Source: Lentisphaerae bacterium RIFOXYC12_FULL_60_16
Lineage (GTDB): Bacteria; Verrucomicrobiota; Kiritimatiellia; UBA8416; YA12-FULL-60-10
Reading direction: 5' to 3'
Assembly: GCA_001803315.1 (NCBI GenBank)
Contig: MHBQ01000084.1
Span: 1 to 36,224, forward strand
DNA length: 36,224 nucleotides
Of this stretch, positions 31,675-36,224 are shown in pieces (within the stretch, counting starts at the first letter, position 1; the number at the start of each line of letters is the position of its first letter). Made by a program: the position numbers and the translations under genes. The notes under the pieces were generated by a model. That model worked only from the letters and a program-made list of their open reading frames with translations. It did no database searches and was not told where the DNA came from.

Positions 31675-33921
31675 TCAATTTCCACGGGTGTCGAGCTGGA
31701 TATGGGTAAGCAGGACGCCTGCCGGCGCCGGGATACGGAAGACCAGGCGCCGTTGGATGCCGTCCAGCAGCGGCAGTTCGTCCACCCGGATCTCAGCCTG
31801 CGGGGGCGGAGTAATCCGGACCCGTCCCCGGGTTCCCTGGATGGTGACCCGCCCGTTCTCCACGGAAATCGGGAGCCGGGTGTTCCAGAAGAATTCCACG
31901 CCGGTTCCCTGCCGGATACGGTACGTGTCACGGATGATAAGAGTGTCGGGCGTTGGGGAATCCCAGTGGCGGGTCCACCGTTGGTAGAAGGGTTCCCAGC
32001 CGTTGGCCAGCTCGACGATTGCGGAAAACCGGCGGGCGTCCCCATGCGCCCTGGGTACGATGTCATGGGGCAGGGGGCAGGATGGGTGGGGGCGCTGTTC
32101 GGTGCCATAAGGCACCAGCATGTTGTGTCGCTCGCAATGCTTGAGTTCACCGGCCAGGGGACTGCTGTAATCGCAGGTTCCGGGATCCATGGCGAAGGTT
32201 TGTCCGGCGAATTCCAGCACGAAACTGCCCTTGTCCTCGTGGGTATGCCCGGCGTTGGCATGATTTCCCATGATGAACAACTTGACCCAGGTATCGCCAA
32301 GGCGCCGGGTGCTGGCCACGGGCCCCATCACCCGCATGCGGACGAAGGGGACGGGTGGGGGCGGGCGGAGGGGGATATGCGCATCAAGCTGGAGCGCCAG
32401 CGGGGTGTCGGGCAGATCGCGGGTGCGTTTGAGGGCGCGGCGATAGATCCTGACCCAGGCGCTGTGCGGGAGGGCGGAGGCCATGACGGAGAGGGTGTTC
32501 TGGTCGAGCGTCATTCTTCCGTCGCAGATGGGGATGGCATCCTGTGCCTCATCGGTTGATGCCACCAGTTCGGCAAAGGATGCGGTACGGCGCATGGCGG
32601 GCGGAAGCACCGAGCGGAAGGGGCGTTTCCGGGCGCGGGCGTACACGTACAGCGGCAATCCTCCGCGATGTCCCACGCAGGTGAAGTAGGTGGGGCCTTC
32701 ATCATAGCCGCCATCCGGCAGGATGGTTTTCTGGAGGCTTTCGACCAGGTCGCGCCGGGCTTGTTCGGTGTGGTGGCGGACGCGCGGCCAGTGGCGCTCG
32801 AGCAGGCAGCTGCCCAGCATGCGGCCCGGGGTGAACCAGGCCATCTGGTTGCAGTTGAAGATGTATTCATGTTTCCAGGCGTTGAACTGGATGGAGGCGA
32901 GTCCTTCCTCGGCGATGCGGCGCATCAGGTGATCCCGCCCCAACGGGGTGAAATATTCACCGGCCATATCGAGGATGAGGGAAATCTCCTCGACACAGAG
33001 CGATTGAACGAAGCTTCGGTGCTCGAAGGTACTGCCGGGGAAACGGCAGATCATGCCATCGTCCCAGTTGGCGCACATGCCCAGCGACATGGCATAACGG
33101 GCGCCGAGGCGGAGCAGTCCGGGATCCTTGAGGAGGAGTCCGGCAAAGGCGATCTGCGGGCCGCGTATCAGCAATTCGTTACCGTGATCGCGTTCGCGGC
33201 AATACCGGGTGTCGCTCCAGAAATTGACGAAATCCCGGATACGGGTTTCCGGTTCGACGGTTCCGGCCCGGCGGGCGATTTCAAGCCAGGGGGACGTCTT
33301 GTATCGGGCGAGATGCCGGTCGTGCCGGCGCCGGATGGCGGTTAATTCGGTGTGGTTGATCAGCAGGCCGTAGGCGGGTGTGAAGGAAGGTTTGAAAGCA
33401 GGTGGTTCCAGGTAACGATCCCAGCGGGCGTCGAAGCGGTCCCAGAGCGCCTCGTGGCGCCGGAGGGCGGCACGGTGCTGCAGGCCGATCCAGTTAATCC
33501 ATCCGCAGGCCACGCCGTCCCGTCCCGCATCCAGGGAAAGGGTGATGCGGCGGATGATCTGAGCGCCGTGCAGGGGGATGGTGTGTTCCTGTTTGCGGGT
33601 TCCGGCCGGCTTGGATCGGAACGTTCGTGTCCCGCGGTCGGTATCGAGGATGATTGTAAGCACGGATTGTTCGGGAGGCATGACGGATATGACGGCCTGA
33701 TCGTAACTGGAACACGCGATGTTGAAGCGGCGGGTCATGGTCAGGGCCGATCCCCTGGCGGGCCTCCGCGCCCATTCGAAATTGACCCAGCACCAGTTCT
33801 GGGAGACTGAAAGCCCGTGCTTTTTCCCGGGGCGGATGGTCCATTGCTTGAGTCCGCTCAGTTGGGGATCCCAGAACGGTTCGATGATGGCTTCGGCGTC
33901 GTTAAAGGGGGTTGGATTCAT
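31675..33921 (-). CDS. Heparinase II/III-family protein (polysaccharide lyase-like)
   Basis: A 748-residue protein with a C-terminal heparinase II/III-like domain. The hallmark segment is NHANAGHTHEDKGSFVLEF followed by FAMDPGTCDYSS, and the helical (alpha/alpha) toroid before it includes FNAWKHEYIFNCNQMAWFTP and LPDGGYDEGPTYF. Such enzymes cleave uronate-containing polysaccharides by beta-elimination, using Tyr and His. The unsaturated products feed the KDG pathway, so the kdgK in this window fits. No signal peptide is visible at the start (MNPTPFNDAEAIIEPF), suggesting action on imported oligosaccharides or an unrecognised export route. AGAGG precedes the ATG. Confidence 0.85.
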   Translation of the reverse strand: MNPTPFNDAEAIIEPFWDPQLSGLKQWTIRPGKKHGLSVSQNWCWVNFEWARRPARGSALTMTRRFNIACSSYDQAVISVMPPEQSVLTIILDTDRGTRTFRSKPAGTRKQEHTIPLHGAQIIRRITLSLDAGRDGVACGWINWIGLQHRAALRRHEALWDRFDARWDRYLEPPAFKPSFTPAYGLLINHTELTAIRRRHDRHLARYKTSPWLEIARRAGTVEPETRIRDFVNFWSDTRYCRERDHGNELLIRGPQIAFAGLLLKDPGLLRLGARYAMSLGMCANWDDGMICRFPGSTFEHRSFVQSLCVEEISLILDMAGEYFTPLGRDHLMRRIAEEGLASIQFNAWKHEYIFNCNQMAWFTPGRMLGSCLLERHWPRVRHHTEQARRDLVESLQKTILPDGGYDEGPTYFTCVGHRGGLPLYVYARARKRPFRSVLPPAMRRTASFAELVASTDEAQDAIPICDGRMTLDQNTLSVMASALPHSAWVRIYRRALKRTRDLPDTPLALQLDAHIPLRPPPPVPFVRMRVMGPVASTRRLGDTWVKLFIMGNHANAGHTHEDKGSFVLEFAGQTFAMDPGTCDYSSPLAGELKHCERHNMLVPYGTEQRPHPSCPLPHDIVPRAHGDARRFSAIVELANGWEPFYQRWTRHWDSPTPDTLIIRDTYRIRQGTGVEFFWNTRLPISVENGRVTIQGTRGRVRITPPPQAEIRVDELPLLDGIQRRLVFRIPAPAGVLLTHIQLDTRGN

Positions 33922-33974
33922 GATCCTCTTTCGGTTATATGATGCAAAAGACCGCTCCGGCGGAGATCCGGCTG

Positions 33975-34001
33975 CCGATATGATTTATGGCATTGTATCG
34001 G
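33975..34001. promoter_or_regulatory. Inverted repeat upstream of the heparinase-like gene
   Basis: CCGATA (33975-33980) and TATCGG (33996-34001) form an inverted repeat with a 15-bp AT-rich centre. It lies about 55-80 bases upstream of the heparinase-like ATG, where a promoter is expected, and TACAAT on the minus strand (33997-33992) is a possible -10. A regulator site is plausible but unproven. Confidence 0.3.
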
Positions 34002-34084
34002 TAAACTGGCGTGAACTATAGGCTCGCTTCCTTTGGATGGTCAAGGATTGCGTGGATCGCCCACGGCGAGACTTGAGCGGGTTG

Positions 34085-34124
34085 CCGGACTGGAACGGAA
34101 CGGCGCCGTCCCGTTCCAGTCCGG
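34085..34124. terminator. 40-nt near-perfect palindrome beyond the ssb-Whirly-like unit
   Basis: CCGGACTGGAACGG (34085-34098) pairs perfectly with CCGTTCCAGTCCGG (34111-34124). The interior is ACGGC/GCCGT (34100-34109), flanked by one A/C mismatch. The whole 40 nt can therefore fold into a stem of about 19 bp with hardly any loop. It lies 22 bases beyond the stop of the Whirly-like gene on the minus strand. There is no U tract, so it may be a structural 3' end, a mobile-element end or a protein-binding palindrome. It is recorded as a possible terminator. Confidence 0.5.
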
Positions 34125-34146
34125 GGATGAGCATGGTTCGGACGAA

Positions 34147-34722
34147 TTATGTTTCGTTCGTGGTTGGGGATATGGCCGGGACCATGCCCAGGCAGGTGTT
34201 CCGGAATGCCAAAAAGAACAGTCCGGTCTGGAACACGCAGCGCAGTCCGGTCGATTCGGCATCATTCAACACCATCTGGATACGCCGTGGCTCCCCTTGT
34301 CCGTCAGGTTTTTGCGACAGCCCCAGGAAGATGCCTCCTTTCTCTGATTTCTGCATATTGATGATCGTGCTCGTGGTTCCATTACGGTGAAACAACCCGT
34401 TCCGGCCACCGCCCACTTTCTCGTATTTTCCCTCAAGTACCATGAGCATCTCGCAGATGTCGGTGAAACCCAGCTTGACCGTCAGTTTGTTCTGCCAGTC
34501 AAACGATGCATGAACGACCCCGCCATCGGCCGGCGGGGCATTTTGTTTCTGCTGGGCAGCCAGTTCCAGGAAGAAACAATCATACCGGTCCTCCCCGGGC
34601 CGGTTGAAACGGAGCTCAAGCCGCATGGCCGCTCCTCCGCCACTGTTGGTCGGGTGATAGAACATCAAACGGGAATCCAGGCGTTTGCCCGGTGTCTTTG
34701 GCTTACCAGCTGTGGCTATCAT
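34147..34722 (-). CDS. Possible ssDNA-binding protein with Whirly-like fold
   Basis: A 191-residue protein. By eye, the middle part follows the layout of plant Whirly ssDNA-binding domains: an FDWQNK strand (compare YDWSRK), a segment FTDICEMLMVLEG (compare VTEIGNLVSLG), GLFHRNG (compare EFFHDP), a strand pair ending GGIFLGLS (compare GRFFNLSV), and LNDAESTGLRCVF (compare ITKAEFAVLISAF). The N-terminal SRLMFYHPTNSGGGAAMRLE is a separate conserved-looking block. The assignment is from memory and not tested. Its neighbour is ssb, 15 bp upstream on the same strand, which supports a role on single-stranded DNA. AGGAGG at 34730-34735, seven bases before the ATG, is a strong ribosome binding site, stronger than that of ssb. 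Confidence 0.6.
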   Translation of the reverse strand: MIATAGKPKTPGKRLDSRLMFYHPTNSGGGAAMRLELRFNRPGEDRYDCFFLELAAQQKQNAPPADGGVVHASFDWQNKLTVKLGFTDICEMLMVLEGKYEKVGGGRNGLFHRNGTTSTIINMQKSEKGGIFLGLSQKPDGQGEPRRIQMVLNDAESTGLRCVFQTGLFFLAFRNTCLGMVPAISPTTNET

Positions 34723-34737
34723 GATTATTCCTCCTGT

Positions 34738-35172
34738 TCAGAACGGATCGTTGTCCGATACGGTTTCGTGGTTGTTCATCGACGGATTACGGTTCCCCGC
34801 CGTTGCCAGTTCCGGCATTCCGGTGGTTCCAGCCTTGCTGCGTGGCTTTCCCAGGAACTGCACCCGGTCCGCCCGGACCTTCAACCGGCTGCGCTTATCT
34901 CCGGCGGTTGTCTGCCACTGGTCCAACTGAAGGCTTCCCTCCACCATGACCGCTGAACCCTTGGCCAGGAATTCCCCGCAGGTCTCGGCCTGGCGTCCCC
35001 AGACGACAATGTCTGTAAAACACGTTTTTTCAACCAGTTGCCCTTCCTTGCTTCGATATTTCTCCGATACGGCCAATCCCAGGTCTGAAACCGCCAGACC
35101 ACCTGCCGTATGGCGCAATTCCGGATCCCGCGTTAGGTTTCCCATCAGAAACACCCGATTTATGGCTCCCAT
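34738..35172 (-). CDS. ssb: Single-stranded DNA-binding protein
   Basis: A 144-residue SSB with an N-terminal OB fold (NRVFLMGNLTRDPELRHTAG, TDIVVWGRQAETCGEFLAKG, VMVEGSLQLDQWQ). A short linker follows, ending in the acidic tip SDNDPF, which corresponds to the DDDIPF partner-binding tail. It coats ssDNA and recruits repair and replication proteins. The linker is short compared with chromosomal SSB of most bacteria, so this may be an accessory copy. AAGGAG lies seven bases before the ATG. It heads a two-gene unit with the Whirly-like protein and is divergent from the sigma-like gene at 35325. Confidence 0.95.
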   Translation of the reverse strand: MGAINRVFLMGNLTRDPELRHTAGGLAVSDLGLAVSEKYRSKEGQLVEKTCFTDIVVWGRQAETCGEFLAKGSAVMVEGSLQLDQWQTTAGDKRSRLKVRADRVQFLGKPRSKAGTTGMPELATAGNRNPSMNNHETVSDNDPF

Positions 35173-35324
35173 GTTGTACTCCTTTGTGTATGTGTTGCTT
35201 TTTCATTTGAGTTGAACCATCGCTCCGACATTACTGTTAAAGGAAACAGGAGGTCGGATTTCCACTCGAAACCCGAAAAAAGTTGAAAATAATTTTCTTG
35301 GCTGAACAAAAAACGGCCGCGAGA

Positions 35325-36131
35325 ATGTCGCGCATGTCTTCCTTGTCGAGTTGGCGGGTTTGGAAAGAACGATGCGCCTTGGGGTTATGCCCGGAGGCTG
35401 TGCGTATGGACTTGATGGACTTCGCCGGACAGCGGTTTGAGCATAACCTTCAGAAGTTCAGCCATGGCGGGTCGCAAACCTGTCGTATGATGGGGCTGGA
35501 CGCTGATCAGGCATGGCACTTGTTTGAAACCCAACTGCGACTGAAAAATACCCGACAGGGAAAGTGTTACAAGGATTGGCTGGTTGCGCGGAGTGCCGGG
35601 GAAGATGCGGTTTCCGCCATGGAATCCGGTGCTTCCCTCATCATGCGCGATGTGGTGCGGGATTATTTGTGTGCCGAGGCGGGTGACCCAAGAAACCGTT
35701 CCCTGGATGCACCCATAGAGACTGGACCGGATGGAGACCGTGCTGTCAGCATGCTCGACCTGTTACCGGCAGGACCGGATCCCGCCGACGAGGTGGTGTG
35801 GCTGGAATTGGAAAAAACAGCCAGTATCCTCGCTGAACGATTTTTCAACCAACTGGATTGGCGGTCACGAACTGCCCTGCTGGCGCGTGACCGCCAGTTT
35901 GCATTATCTGATCCGGTTGTGCTCGATATGGTTGGTTGCGCCAAAAGCATGTTGTCCCGGATATACCACAAGGCCTTGTATGCCCTGGCCGAACAGGTGC
36001 AATTATTCCAACCCGATGAAACGGCATCCCGGAAGGCGGAACTGTCCGTCCGTGTTTTCAGCCATCTGCTTATTTTGCTTAATTGTTGGGGGCGAGTGGA
36101 AATGCGGTGTGCTGTTTTCTTTAAGGAGTAG
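35325..36131 (+). CDS. Divergent sigma-factor-like protein
   Basis: About 268 residues from the ATG at 35325; a TTG at 35283 would add 14 residues, and an ATG at 35334 is also possible. No start has a good ribosome binding site. The C-terminal region has the look of sigma region 4: LDWRSRTALLARDRQF followed by a helix-turn-helix-like VVLDMVGCAKSMLSRIYHKAL. It is preceded by DAPIETG, then LLPAGPDPADEV, which are common in sigma-70 proteins between regions 3 and 4. The N-terminal half (WHLFETQLRLKN, then ASLIMRDVVRDYLCAEAG) could be region 2, but key aromatic residues are not obvious. It is opposite ssb, with a 152-bp gap that must hold both promoters. The function is inferred and moderately uncertain. 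Confidence 0.6.
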   Translation: MSRMSSLSSWRVWKERCALGLCPEAVRMDLMDFAGQRFEHNLQKFSHGGSQTCRMMGLDADQAWHLFETQLRLKNTRQGKCYKDWLVARSAGEDAVSAMESGASLIMRDVVRDYLCAEAGDPRNRSLDAPIETGPDGDRAVSMLDLLPAGPDPADEVVWLELEKTASILAERFFNQLDWRSRTALLARDRQFALSDPVVLDMVGCAKSMLSRIYHKALYALAEQVQLFQPDETASRKAELSVRVFSHLLILLNCWGRVEMRCAVFFKE

Positions 36132-36136
36132 GGGAT

Positions 36137-36190
36137 GCGCTCATAGAGCGCGGCTGCATCGGGAAACATGTAGCACCGCTCTACGAGCGG
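36137..36190. repeat. Paired-hairpin REP-like element
   Basis: Hairpin 1 is GCGCTC / GAGCGC (36137-36142 and 36146-36151, loop ATA). Hairpin 2 is CCGCTC / GAGCGG (36176-36181 and 36185-36190, loop TAC). The second arm, read in reverse complement, matches the first at 16 of 21 positions, so the two halves are inverted copies. This is the design of REPIN/BIME elements. It lies right after the sigma-like gene. Confidence 0.65.
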
Positions 36191-36219
36191 GTCCAGTCGG
36201 GACGGGAAAGGAGTGCCGG

Positions 36220-36224
36220 ATGAA
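36220..36224 (+). CDS. Start of a further gene (cut by window edge)
   Basis: The last five bases begin with an ATG at 36220 preceded by AAGGAG at 36208-36213, spaced six bases. This is a strong initiation signal. Only the first codon and part of the second are visible, so the product is unknown. Confidence 0.45.

Noticed and set aside
34037-34390. Plus-strand frame over the 3' end of the Whirly-like gene and the palindrome
   Set aside because: No coding-like composition or motif, and the opposite strand has a strong ribosome binding site and a conserved-looking protein.
35248-35253. AGGAGG as a ribosome binding site for the sigma-like gene
   Set aside because: No start codon in the right frame lies within 4-12 bases; the TTG at 35283 and ATG at 35325 are too far away.
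1-36224. tRNA, rRNA, CRISPR array, transposase or integrase genes
   Set aside because: None was recognised in any frame or spacer. A covariance-model scan (tRNAscan-SE, Rfam) was not possible here and would settle small RNAs.

Overview
The window is GC-rich chromosomal DNA from a Gram-negative bacterium. The gene content (sugar-acid kinase, heparinase-like lyase, SGNH esterase, LacI regulator, passenger-like beta-repeat protein, very large exported beta-sandwich protein, ExbB/ExbD with a long TPR protein) suggests a polysaccharide-degrading member of the PVC group, such as Kiritimatiellota, Lentisphaerota or Verrucomicrobiota. This placement is inferred from content and style, not from a marker gene. 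No rRNA, tRNA, CRISPR array, transposase or integrase was seen.

Layout. (1) 1-4215, plus strand: end of a membrane glycosyltransferase, a radical SAM enzyme, an FmdB zinc-ribbon protein, a zinc-ribbon membrane protein and an exported unknown, tightly packed. (2) 4223-8794: a LacI-family repressor facing away from a two-gene unit (TIM-barrel glycosidase-like protein and exported beta-repeat protein), with a perfect 14-bp palindrome in the promoter region between them. (3) 8847-9833: a nitrilase-family amidase, minus strand, then a double-hairpin repeat. (4) 10062-15055: argH, ExbB/TolQ, ExbD/TolR and a periplasmic TPR protein; the first three genes overlap by 4 bp. (5) 15056-16141: a 2-keto-3-deoxygluconate kinase, minus strand. 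(6) 26909 down to 16247, minus strand: a compact operon for a 2018-residue exported protein, a lipoyl plus E3-binding-domain protein, a FabG-like reductase, a fused pair of ketosynthase domains (the second without its active-site Cys) and an SGNH hydrolase. The first four genes are joined by ATGA overlaps. (7) 27112-28992: a lipoprotein esterase with an apparently leaderless promoter. (8) 29519-33921: a hybrid REC-histidine kinase, an XRE-type HTH protein, a PEGA-like lipoprotein and a heparinase II/III-family protein. (9) 34147-36224: ssb with a Whirly-like ssDNA-binding protein candidate, facing a sigma-factor-like protein, followed by a second paired-hairpin repeat and the start of another gene.

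The most unusual unit is region 6. It pairs an active ketosynthase with a chain-length-factor-like partner in one chain, alongside a reductase and a short protein with a lipoyl swinging arm, but no recognisable acyl carrier protein. Its first gene carries a 13-base homopolymer in mid-coding sequence, which could make it phase-variable. The second unusual unit is region 9: SSB plus a Whirly-like protein, a sigma-like regulator, a near-perfect 40-nt palindrome and a REP-like element.
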